From: Thiobacillus sp.
GTDB taxonomy: Bacteria; Pseudomonadota; Gammaproteobacteria; Burkholderiales; Thiobacillaceae
Direction: 5' to 3'
NCBI GenBank assembly: GCA_020217265.1
Contig: JAIWOS010000043.1
Span: 1 to 8,995, forward strand
DNA length: 8,995 nucleotides
Shown here: piece by piece, positions 1-5,729 of the stretch
Position numbering within the stretch: position 1 is the stretch's first letter
How the letters are laid out: every line of letters begins with the position of its first letter
Position numbers and translations under genes: made by a program
Notes under the pieces: model-generated
Seen by the model: the letters and a program-made list of their open reading frames with translations, nothing else
Databases searched by the model: none
Told to the model about the DNA's origin: nothing

Positions 1-872
1 GCCTTGAACAGCAGGAACCAGGCGCCGACCGGGCCGTAGCCGTCCTTGAAGCGGGCGGGCACGAAGCGGTTTTCCATCATGGTCAGCTCGGCGCCGGCTT
101 CGGCAGCCATAGCGTAGGTCGAACCGGCGTTCCACACCGGGTACCAGGCACGGCCGGTACCTTCACCCACGGAGCGCGGACGGAAGATGTTCACGCAGCC
201 GCCGGCAGCCAGCAGGATGGCCTTGGCCTTGAACACGTAGACCTTGTGTTCGCGGGTCGAGAAACCGACGGCGCCGGCGATGCGGTTGGGGTCGTTCTTG
301 TCGTTGACCAGCTTGACGATGAACACGCGCTCCTGGATGCGGTCCATGCCGAGCGCCTTCTTGGCGGCCTCAGCGACGATCCACTTGTAGGATTCGCCGT
401 TGATCATGATCTGCCACTTGCCCGAGCGCACCGGCTTGCCGCCGTCTTTCAGCGCGGGCAGACCTTGCGAGCCGTCGTGGCGTTCGCCGTTTTCGTCGGT
501 TTTCCAGATCGGCAGGCCCCATTCTTCGAACAGGTGCACCGAGTCATCCACATGACGGCCGAGGTCGTAGGCGAGGTCGTCGCGGGTGATGCCCATCAGG
601 TCGTTGGAGACCATGCGGGCGTAGTCGGCGGGATCCTGCTCGGTGCCGATGTAGGTGTTGATCGCGGACAGGCCCTGCGCCACGGCGCCGGAACGGTCCA
701 TCGCGGCCTTGTCGACCAGCTTGATCTTGAGATCCATTCCGAGTTCAGCCTTGGCGGCGTCCGCCCAGCGCATGACTTCGTAACCGGCGCCGCAACATGC
801 CATGCCGCCGCCGATCAGGAGGATGTCGACTTCCTCCTGGACTACTTCGGGATTGCCAAATTCTCCAGCCAT
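1..872 (-). CDS. aprA: Adenylylsulfate (APS) reductase alpha subunit, N-terminal 290 codons (3' end outside window)
   Basis: FAD-binding catalytic subunit of dissimilatory APS reductase in the cytoplasm. It interconverts APS with sulfite plus AMP; in a sulfur oxidiser it probably runs towards APS. The translation begins MAGEFGNPEV. An FAD dinucleotide-binding glycine motif follows a hydrophobic strand (ILLIGGGMACCG, residues 17-28). Further in are LLAAGGCVNIFRPRSVGEG (about 220-238) and RAWYPVWNAGSTYAM (241-255), both highly typical of AprA. The family is usually a little over 600 residues, so slightly less than half is visible; truncation is by the window edge, not a mutation. The start at 872 is preceded by GAGAGG at good spacing and lies 18 nt after the aprB stop, so it is cotranscribed with aprB. 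Active-site residues of the C-terminal half cannot be checked here. Confidence 0.98.
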   Translation of the reverse strand, partial: MAGEFGNPEVVQEEVDILLIGGGMACCGAGYEVMRWADAAKAELGMDLKIKLVDKAAMDRSGAVAQGLSAINTYIGTEQDPADYARMVSNDLMGITRDDLAYDLGRHVDDSVHLFEEWGLPIWKTDENGERHDGSQGLPALKDGGKPVRSGKWQIMINGESYKWIVAEAAKKALGMDRIQERVFIVKLVNDKNDPNRIAGAVGFSTREHKVYVFKAKAILLAAGGCVNIFRPRSVGEGTGRAWYPVWNAGSTYAMAAEAGAELTMMENRFVPARFKDGYGPVGAWFLLFK

Positions 873-890
873 TTTCAGTACCTCTCTCAA

Positions 891-1376
891 TTACTTGCGA
901 ATCAGTTCAGCAGGATTGCCGGCACGGTAGCCCTTGGTAATGCCGCCGTCGACCGAACCGGTGAAGAAACCGCTGTTCATGATGTCAGCCAGTTTGGCCG
1001 TCGGCTTGCCGCCGTAGGGGTCGATCGAGCCTTCGGGCGTGGTGCGGATCGGGAACTTGAAACGCTTCAGGGTGCCGTTGCGGAACTTGATGGTCCACAT
1101 GATGGAATCGGAACCGCGCAGGGGCTGCACCATGCCGCCCAGGGGCACGACGTCAGCGTAGTGGCGGGCTTCGATCGCCTGCTGCGGGCAGATCTTCACG
1201 CAGGAATAGCATTCCCAGCACTGCTCGGGCTCCTGGTTGAAGGCGCGCATGGCGTGGCCGGTTTCGGAACCGTCCTTGTCCAGCTTCATCAGGTCGTGCG
1301 GGCAGATGTACATGCAGGCGGTCTTGTCCTGACCTTTGCAGCCATCGCACTTGTCGGTACGAACATAGGTTGGCAT
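891..1376 (-). CDS. aprB: Adenylylsulfate (APS) reductase beta subunit, two-[4Fe-4S] ferredoxin-like
   Basis: Electron-transfer subunit of the AprAB heterodimer, passing electrons between the FAD of AprA and an outside partner. The 161-residue protein has two cluster-binding motifs: C10-x2-C13-x7-C21-x3-C25-P and C53-x2-C56-x2-C59-x3-C63-P. The long CX7C spacing in the first is characteristic of AprB. Residues about 75-161 form the C-terminal tail that in known structures wraps around AprA. The length is normal for the family. The start at 1376 has AGGAGA about 8 nt upstream. It sits between sat (121 nt upstream) and aprA (18 nt downstream). No membrane anchor (AprM) or QmoABC gene lies in the visible part; any such partner would have to be beyond aprA or elsewhere. 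Confidence 0.98.
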   Translation of the reverse strand: MPTYVRTDKCDGCKGQDKTACMYICPHDLMKLDKDGSETGHAMRAFNQEPEQCWECYSCVKICPQQAIEARHYADVVPLGGMVQPLRGSDSIMWTIKFRNGTLKRFKFPIRTTPEGSIDPYGGKPTAKLADIMNSGFFTGSVDGGITKGYRAGNPAELIRK

Positions 1377-1497
1377 TGATAAGTCTCCTAGTTAGCTAAC
1401 TCCGCGTACGTCGCGGTCCGTATCAGAACCTCTACCTGACCTTGGCCGGGGCGTTTCGCGAGTCCGCTTCCGGCAGGTTTAAGTCCTTAATTCTTCG
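1377..1497 (-). other. Structured sat-aprB intergenic spacer
   Basis: This 121-nt gap is long compared with the 18 nt between aprB and aprA. It contains a 10-bp perfect palindrome GTTAGCTAAC (1391-1400) directly upstream of the aprB ribosome binding site. It also holds an inverted repeat CCGCG/CGCGG with a 5-nt loop (1402-1416). A larger imperfect stem pairs ACCTG (1434-1438) with CAGGT (1474-1478) and CCGG (1446-1449) with CCGG (1470-1473). No T-tract follows, so it does not look like a terminator. A role in processing the mRNA or adjusting the Sat to AprAB ratio is inference only. Confidence 0.4.
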
Positions 1498-2706
1498 TCA
1501 AGCGGCCGAATGGCCTTTCAGTTCGATCTTGACGTTTTGTTCGGCCGAAAGACCGGCGTAGTATTTCTTGAGCACGTTGGCCACTTCGGGGCGCGAGAAT
1601 TCAACCGGCAGATCCTGGCCTTCGGACAGCATGGCGCGCACCTTGGTGCCGGACAGCAGGATGCGGTCGTCCTTGGTGTGCGGACAGGTACGCTGGCTGG
1701 CCATGCCACCGCATTTCTTGCACCAGAAGGTCCAGTCGATGTTCATGTTGACGGTCTCGAGCGAGCCCTTGGGAATCTCGTCGAAGATCTTCTGCGCGTC
1801 GAACGGGCCGTAGTAGTCGCCCACGCCGGCGTGGTCGCGGCCGACGATGAGGTGAGAGCAGCCGTAGTTCTGGCGGAACAGGGCGTGCAGCAGGGCCTCG
1901 CGCGGACCGGCGTAGCGCATGTCGAGCGGGTAGCCGGCCTGGATCACGGTATTGGGGGCGAAGTAGTTGTCGATCAGGGTGGCGATGGCCTCGCTGCGGA
2001 CTTCGGCCGGGATGTCGCCGGGCTTCAAGGCACCCAGGAGCGAGTGGATGAGCACGCCGTCCATGGTCTCGATGGCGATCTTGGCCAAGTACTCGTGCGA
2101 GCGGTGCATCGGGTTGCGGGTCTGGAAGGCGGCGACCTTGGACCAGCCCATCTTCTCGAACGCGGCGCGGGTTTCGGCGGGGGTCATGAACTGGTCGCCG
2201 TACTCTTCCTTGAAGGTGCCGGTGGACAGAACCTTGACCGGGCCGGCCAGGTTGTACTTGCCCTGGGCCATTACCATCTTCACGCCGGGGTGCTCGAGGT
2301 CGGTGGTCTTGTAGACCTGCATGCACTCGTGCGCCTTGTCGATGGTGTATTTCTCGGTGATCTTCATGGTGCCCATCAGCGCACCGTTGTCGCCGTCGAC
2401 CAGCGCGACCTCGTCGCCGGCCTTGAGCGTTTCGTCGTCGGTCGAGAGGGTGACGGGAATCGGCCAGAACAGGCCCGAAGCCATCTTGAAGCCGTCGCAG
2501 ATGCCCTCCCAGTCGGCGTGGGTCATGAAGCCGTCCAGCGGCGTGAAGCCGCCGATGCCCATCATGATGAGGTCGCCGGTTTCCCGCGAAGTCATCTTGA
2601 CCTTGGGCAGTGAAGCGGCGCGGGCTTTTTCGGCCTCCAGCGCGGCACCGGTGAGCAACAGGGGTTTGAGTTCGCCGCCACCGTGGGGGCGTACCAGTTT
2701 GGACAT
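1498..2706 (-). CDS. sat: Dissimilatory ATP sulfurylase (sulfate adenylyltransferase)
   Basis: Homo-oligomeric cytoplasmic enzyme interconverting ATP plus sulfate with APS plus pyrophosphate. Beside aprBA it most likely works in reverse, releasing sulfate and making ATP by substrate-level phosphorylation. The 402-residue protein has an N-terminal PUA-like region, then the nucleotidyltransferase motif [11 protein letters not shown] (195-205), GRDHAGVG (289-296) and [10 protein letters not shown] (351-360). C329, C332, C341 and H343 form a Cys3-His set matching the zinc site known in bacterial and archaeal Sat. No C-terminal APS-kinase domain is present, as expected for this type. The start at 2706 is preceded by GAGGAGA about 5 nt upstream. 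It is first in the sat-aprB-aprA unit; a terminator at 2830-2857 shields it from the gene upstream. Confidence 0.98.
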   Translation of the reverse strand: MSKLVRPHGGGELKPLLLTGAALEAEKARAASLPKVKMTSRETGDLIMMGIGGFTPLDGFMTHADWEGICDGFKMASGLFWPIPVTLSTDDETLKAGDEVALVDGDNGALMGTMKITEKYTIDKAHECMQVYKTTDLEHPGVKMVMAQGKYNLAGPVKVLSTGTFKEEYGDQFMTPAETRAAFEKMGWSKVAAFQTRNPMHRSHEYLAKIAIETMDGVLIHSLLGALKPGDIPAEVRSEAIATLIDNYFAPNTVIQAGYPLDMRYAGPREALLHALFRQNYGCSHLIVGRDHAGVGDYYGPFDAQKIFDEIPKGSLETVNMNIDWTFWCKKCGGMASQRTCPHTKDDRILLSGTKVRAMLSEGQDLPVEFSRPEVANVLKKYYAGLSAEQNVKIELKGHSAA

Positions 2707-2748
2707 GCTGTCTCCTCAGACTTTATGGGGGTATTCGAAGTGCAAAGC

Positions 2749-2777
2749 AGCATAGCACCGGGGGTGGGGGCTGAATA
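2749..2777 (-). promoter_or_regulatory. Candidate promoter of sat-aprBA
   Basis: On the minus strand an extended -10 element, TGC followed by TATGCT (2749-2754), lies 17 nt after a weak -35 TATTCA (2772-2777). It would start transcription near 2742, giving a leader of about 35 nt before the sat start. An A/T-rich stretch just upstream (about 2775-2800) could act as an UP element. The -35 matches only about half the consensus, so the call is tentative; an activator-dependent promoter would also fit. Confidence 0.35.
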
Positions 2778-2829
2778 ATGCTTTATTTTTATTTGAGGAT
2801 AAGCGGGTTTGATATTGCGCAAGCGCGTG

Positions 2830-2857
2830 AAAAAGCCCGGCGTTGCCGGGCTTTTTT
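2830..2857 (-). terminator. Bidirectional intrinsic terminator
   Basis: GCCCGGC (2835-2841), loop GTT, GCCGGGC (2845-2851), flanked by A5 on the left and T6 on the right, so it can work on either strand. It lies 17 nt after the stop codon of the minus-strand 137-residue gene, which it presumably terminates, and it insulates the sat promoter from that gene. Confidence 0.9.
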
Positions 2858-2874
2858 GTTTTGTAAACAGTGGC

Positions 2875-3288
2875 TTAGGCGTCGAAGAAGGCTGGCATGT
2901 CGGTCTGTTCGGTCTTGATGACGTCGACCCACGCCGGCTTGGTGTCGCCGCCGGCGGCGGCCAGTTTTTTGGTTTCTTCGTAAAGCATTTTCCAGCGGTT
3001 GTAGAGGCAATCGCTGACCTTGCGCATGCCGGCGTCGAAGTAGGAGTTGTGCAGGTCGCCGATGGTGCGGGTGAAGGACTCCATCTGTTCGAGCAGGTTG
3101 TGCGGGTAGCCGTGGCGGTTGGGGTCGGCGTACTTGACCATTTCGCGCTTGACCGCCCGGATGAAGACTTTTTGCCCTTCGGTGAGGTCGGCTTCGGTGC
3201 GCGGTGTGCCGCCGTAATTCATCACCTCGTGGATGAAACCGTTGAGGCGTTCGCCGAAATCGAAATTGGCGTAGTCGATATTTTGCAT
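2875..3288 (-). CDS. Conserved-looking hypothetical protein, 137 aa, soluble and probably helical
   Basis: I do not recognise the family. The protein begins MQNIDYANFDFGERLNGF and ends DMPAFFDA. It has no signal peptide or membrane segment and only one cysteine (in VSDCLYNRW, about residue 104), so it is unlikely to bind an Fe-S cluster alone and it is not DsrC, which needs C-terminal cysteines. Residues about 40-115 are rich in charged and aromatic residues with a heptad-like helical pattern (KVFIRAVKREMVKYAD, NLLEQMESFTRTIGDLHNS). The start at 3288 is chosen because AGGAGG lies a few nt upstream; the ATG at 3318 would place that site inside the gene. It has its own promoter and terminator, so it is a single-gene unit next to the sulfur cassette. 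A function in sulfur metabolism is only guilt by association. Confidence 0.85.
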   Translation of the reverse strand: MQNIDYANFDFGERLNGFIHEVMNYGGTPRTEADLTEGQKVFIRAVKREMVKYADPNRHGYPHNLLEQMESFTRTIGDLHNSYFDAGMRKVSDCLYNRWKMLYEETKKLAAAGGDTKPAWVDVIKTEQTDMPAFFDA

Positions 3289-3342
3289 ACATCCTCCTGA
3301 AATTCGTGAAGCTTGCATGTGGTGCGATGGATCGCGCGCTTC

Positions 3343-3370
3343 ATCCTACGCCGCGCAGGGGGCGTGTCCA
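3343..3370 (-). promoter_or_regulatory. Sigma70-type promoter of the 137-aa gene
   Basis: On the minus strand TGGACA (3365-3370, 5 of 6 to the -35 consensus) is followed after 16 nt by TAGGAT (3343-3348, 4 of 6 to the -10 consensus). Start of transcription would be near 3336, giving a leader of about 48 nt. The promoter lies in the 108-nt gap downstream of the amidotransferase gene, in which I see no terminator, so some read-through is possible. Confidence 0.55.
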
Positions 3371-3396
3371 GCGAGTACTTAACCAGATACTAATGA

Positions 3397-4107
3397 TCAG
3401 CGCTTAAGTCCTTGAATCCAGCGAGAATAAATTTTGTCGGCCAGACCGTGGAGGCGCTCGGCGCGCGCGTCGACGTCATGCAGGATGGCCGCGGGCGTCT
3501 GCACGGCGGGGCTGTCGCTGGCGGCGATTTCGGCCGCGCCGTTGTCGCACCAGCTGGCAATCAGCTCGGGCGTCATCTCGACGTGACATTGCATGCCGAG
3601 ATGACGGTCGTCGAGGACGAAGGCCTGATTGGCGCAGTGGTCGCTTTCGAGGATGCGCACCGCGCCAGGCGGCAGGCTGAAAGTCTCGCCGTGCCAGTGG
3701 AAGGCCGGGGTGGGTTCGGTGAGGTCGCCCAGCCAGGGGTGCGCGGCCGCGGGATCGGTGACGCGCACGTCGCCCCAGCCGATTTCCTTGACCGGGTTGG
3801 CGCCGACGTTGCCGCCCAGGGCTTTCGACATGAGTTGCCCGCCGAGGCAATGGCCAATGACGGGAATGCCGGTGGCGACGGCCTGGCGGATCAGCGCGAG
3901 CACCGGAGGAATCCAGGGCAGGTCATCGTTCACGCTCATCGGCCCGCCCATCAAGCACAGGCCGGAAACGCCGTTAAGGGAGTCGGGCACGGCGTCGCCG
4001 GCGTCGATGCGCACCAGTTTCCAGGGGATGTCGTGGCGATCCAGGAAGGTGGAGAAGTAGCCCGGCCCCTCGGTCGGGGAATGTCGAAAAACCAGAACAG
4101 GATCCAT
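3397..4107 (-). CDS. Class I glutamine amidotransferase-like protein
   Basis: A 236-residue stand-alone type 1 amidotransferase domain, related to the GMP-synthase-like GATase proteins. It could hydrolyse glutamine or a gamma-glutamyl compound, but the substrate cannot be told from sequence. Visible elements are LCLMGGPMSVND (50-61, oxyanion region), the nucleophile elbow PVIGHCLGGQL with Cys87, and LGMQCHVEMT with His175 and Glu177, which complete the Cys-His-Glu triad. No synthetase domain is fused. The start at 4107 has GAGGGG about 5 nt upstream. The frame stays open to 4404, but that extension is the antisense of the protease gene and has no family similarity that I can see. The start codon overlaps that of the divergent protease gene, so its promoter must lie inside that gene. 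Confidence 0.93.
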   Translation of the reverse strand: MDPVLVFRHSPTEGPGYFSTFLDRHDIPWKLVRIDAGDAVPDSLNGVSGLCLMGGPMSVNDDLPWIPPVLALIRQAVATGIPVIGHCLGGQLMSKALGGNVGANPVKEIGWGDVRVTDPAAAHPWLGDLTEPTPAFHWHGETFSLPPGAVRILESDHCANQAFVLDDRHLGMQCHVEMTPELIASWCDNGAAEIAASDSPAVQTPAAILHDVDARAERLHGLADKIYSRWIQGLKR

Positions 4108-4753
4108 GATGCCCCTCAAACATAAAACACTCGCGCTCATCTTACTTCTCGGCGGCGCGGCCAGCACGGCCGCGTGGGCAACCAGCGTGTCGGTGATTGG
4201 GCTGTTCAAGGACAAGGCCATCGTCAGCATCGACGGCGGCAAGCCGCGCACGCTCAGCGCCGGCCAGACCGTGCAGGGAGTGCGGCTGCTGTCCGCGAAC
4301 TCCGACAGCGCGAGTTTCGACGTGGACGGCACGCGCCGTACGCTGGGCATGGGGCAGTCGTTCGCCGGCGGCGCGACGGATGCGCGCCAGAGCGTGTCGC
4401 TCACCGCCGACGCGCGCGGGCATTTCGCGGCGGCAGGCTCGGTGAACGGCTATCCCATGACCTTTCTCGTCGATACGGGCGCGACCTCGGTGGCCATCAA
4501 TGCCGCCGATGCGAAGCGGCTCGGCGTGGATTACCGGGCGGGGCAGGCGACCGGGGTGAATACGGCGGCGGGCGTGGTGCCGGCCTGGCGCGTCAAGTTC
4601 AATACGGTCAAGATCGGCGGCATTGCGGTGAATCAGGTGGACGGCATGGTGGTGGAAAGCGGTCTGTCGGTGCCGCTGCTGGGCATGAGTTTCCTCAACC
4701 GCATGGAAATGAAGCGCGACGGGCAGACGATGACGCTGACACAGCGGTATTGA
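4106..4753 (+). CDS. Exported retropepsin-like aspartic protease (TIGR02281-type, clan AA)
   Basis: Of 215 residues, the first 26 form a signal peptide: KHK, a hydrophobic core LALILLLGGAAS, and a likely cut after AAWA. The mature protein is therefore probably periplasmic. Residues about 27-85 contain GLFKDKAIVSIDGGKPRTL and a repeat of short strands resembling the PilP/GspC small beta domain (inference from pattern). The protease half has the catalytic FLVDTGATSVAI (Asp123-Thr-Gly) and the second hydrophobic signature PLLGMSFLNRM (190-200), as in single-domain retropepsins that act as dimers. Two starts are possible, 4106 and 4109; AGGA at 4099-4102 is better spaced for 4109. It is divergent from the amidotransferase gene and is followed by a strong terminator. 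The substrate is unknown. Confidence 0.9.
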   Translation: MMPLKHKTLALILLLGGAASTAAWATSVSVIGLFKDKAIVSIDGGKPRTLSAGQTVQGVRLLSANSDSASFDVDGTRRTLGMGQSFAGGATDARQSVSLTADARGHFAAAGSVNGYPMTFLVDTGATSVAINAADAKRLGVDYRAGQATGVNTAAGVVPAWRVKFNTVKIGGIAVNQVDGMVVESGLSVPLLGMSFLNRMEMKRDGQTMTLTQRY

Positions 4754-4764
4754 GATCGTGTCTC

Positions 4765-4804
4765 CCAGCAAAAAGGCCGGCGCATGCGCCGGCCTTTTTG
4801 CTGG
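4765..4804. terminator. Perfect 40-nt palindromic bidirectional terminator
   Basis: Every base from 4765 to 4804 pairs about the centre between 4784 and 4785. The core is GGCCGGCG-CATG-CGCCGGCC, flanked by A5 and T5. It lies 11 nt after the stop of the plus-strand protease and 12 nt after the stop of the minus-strand folE2, so it serves both convergent genes. Confidence 0.95.
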
Positions 4805-4816
4805 AACAATCCCGGC

Positions 4817-5626
4817 TCAAACGGCGCGCTTGTTCTTCTCGATCAGTGCATAGGCCGAGTGGTTGTGAATGGACTCGAAGTTCTCCGCCTCGACCACGTA
4901 GGCGTCGATCAGCGGCTCGGCGTCCATGGCGGCGGCGACGTCGCGCACAATGTCCTCGACGAACTTGGGATTGTCGTAGGCGCGCTCGGTGATGTATTTC
5001 TCGTCGGGGCGTTTCAAGAGGCTGTAGAGTTCGCACGAGGCCTGTGCCTCGATCTTCTTGACCAGGTCCTCGATCCACAGGAAACCGCGGGTTTGCGCGC
5101 TGACGGTGACGTGCGAGCGCTGGTTGTGGGCGCCGTAGTCGGATATTTTTTTCGAGCACGGACACAGTGAGGTTACGGGCACCACGACCTTGGTGGTGTG
5201 GGTGTACTTGCCGTTCTCGACGGCGCCGACGAAGGTGACTTCGTAATCGAGCAGGCTTTGCACGCCGGACACGGGCGCGGTCTTGTTGATGAAGTAGGGG
5301 AAGCTCATTTCGATGTAGCCCGATTCGGCTTCCAGGCGCTCGACCATCTGGCGCAGCATGTCTTCGAAGTTCTCGATGGAGATCTCGCGCTCGCGCGTGT
5401 TGAGAATCTCGATGAAGCGCGACATGTGCGTGCCCTTGAAATTGTGCGGCAGGTACACGTACATGTTGAAGGTCGCGATGGTGTGCTGCACGCCGTCGCT
5501 CTTGTCGGCCACGCGAACGGGGTGGCGGATGCTCTTGATGCCGACCTTGTTGATGGCGATCTGCCGCATGTCGGCCGAGCTTTGCACGTCGGGCATGCAA
5601 ACGGCAGTGTCGCAAATCTGGTTCAT
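4817..5626 (-). CDS. folE2: GTP cyclohydrolase IB (FolE2)
   Basis: Cytoplasmic metalloenzyme converting GTP to 7,8-dihydroneopterin triphosphate, the first step towards tetrahydrofolate and, in many bacteria, queuosine. It is 269 residues long, normal for the family. It carries [12 protein letters not shown] (62-73), [21 protein letters not shown] (151-171) and [12 protein letters not shown] (252-263). C155, H167, E209 and H254 have the same relative spacing as the metal ligands I recall for the gonococcal enzyme (C147, H159, E201, H246). The start at 5626 has AAGGAG 7 nt upstream; the open frame to 5677 has no such site. It lies 99 nt downstream of dxs with a promoter of its own. FolE2 can use several metals and in some bacteria is induced by zinc shortage, but I see no clear Zur box. 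Confidence 0.97.
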   Translation of the reverse strand: MNQICDTAVCMPDVQSSADMRQIAINKVGIKSIRHPVRVADKSDGVQHTIATFNMYVYLPHNFKGTHMSRFIEILNTREREISIENFEDMLRQMVERLEAESGYIEMSFPYFINKTAPVSGVQSLLDYEVTFVGAVENGKYTHTTKVVVPVTSLCPCSKKISDYGAHNQRSHVTVSAQTRGFLWIEDLVKKIEAQASCELYSLLKRPDEKYITERAYDNPKFVEDIVRDVAAAMDAEPLIDAYVVEAENFESIHNHSAYALIEKNKRAV

Positions 5627-5688
5627 GGCAGGCTCCTTGGTTCGATTCCGGCGCCACAGGGTTTCTTGGCGACGCACAATTTAGACTA

Positions 5689-5716
5689 AGTATAAACCGC
5701 GTGAATGGTTGAGCAA
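5689..5716 (-). promoter_or_regulatory. Candidate folE2 promoter
   Basis: On the minus strand TTGCTC (5711-5716) and TATACT (5689-5694, 5 of 6 to the -10 consensus) are separated by 16 nt. A transcript would start near 5682, with a leader of about 55 nt. The -35 overlaps the IscR-like element at 5705-5729. A short repeat TTAG-A-CTAA (5681-5689) sits at the start site. Confidence 0.5.
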
Positions 5717-5729
5717 AATACTCGGTTAA
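5705..5729 (-). promoter_or_regulatory. IscR/Rrf2-like operator candidate over the folE2 -35 region
   Basis: On the minus strand, half-site TTAACCGAGTA (5719-5729), a TTT spacer (5716-5718) and half-site TGCTCAACCAT (5705-5715). The reverse of the second half reads ATGGTTGAGCA, so both halves fit a pattern A-x-(CC or TT)-GAG-(C/T)-A, close to the type 1 IscR motif as I recall it. The site overlaps the dxs stop codon and the folE2 -35, where a bound repressor would block transcription. The family assignment is inference. Confidence 0.4.

Noticed and set aside
246..1379. Plus-strand open frame of 377 codons antisense to aprA/aprB
   Set aside because: It is the reverse complement of two clearly recognised genes in a GC-rich genome, spans their boundary, and shows no domain-like pattern.
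1510..2613. Plus-strand open frame of 367 codons antisense to sat
   Set aside because: Shadow of sat; low-complexity composition rich in Gly, Ala, Val and His, typical of antisense GC-rich frames.
2875..3288. Possible DsrC-like or small sulfur-carrier protein
   Set aside because: It lacks the conserved C-terminal cysteines and has a single cysteine in mid-protein.
4108..4404. 99-codon N-terminal extension of the amidotransferase
   Set aside because: It is antisense to the protease gene, and the GATase fold normally begins at the MDPVLVF start, which has its own ribosome binding site.
5627..5725. Zur box for folE2
   Set aside because: No GTTAT-type A/T-rich palindrome of the Zur kind is visible in the folE2 leader.
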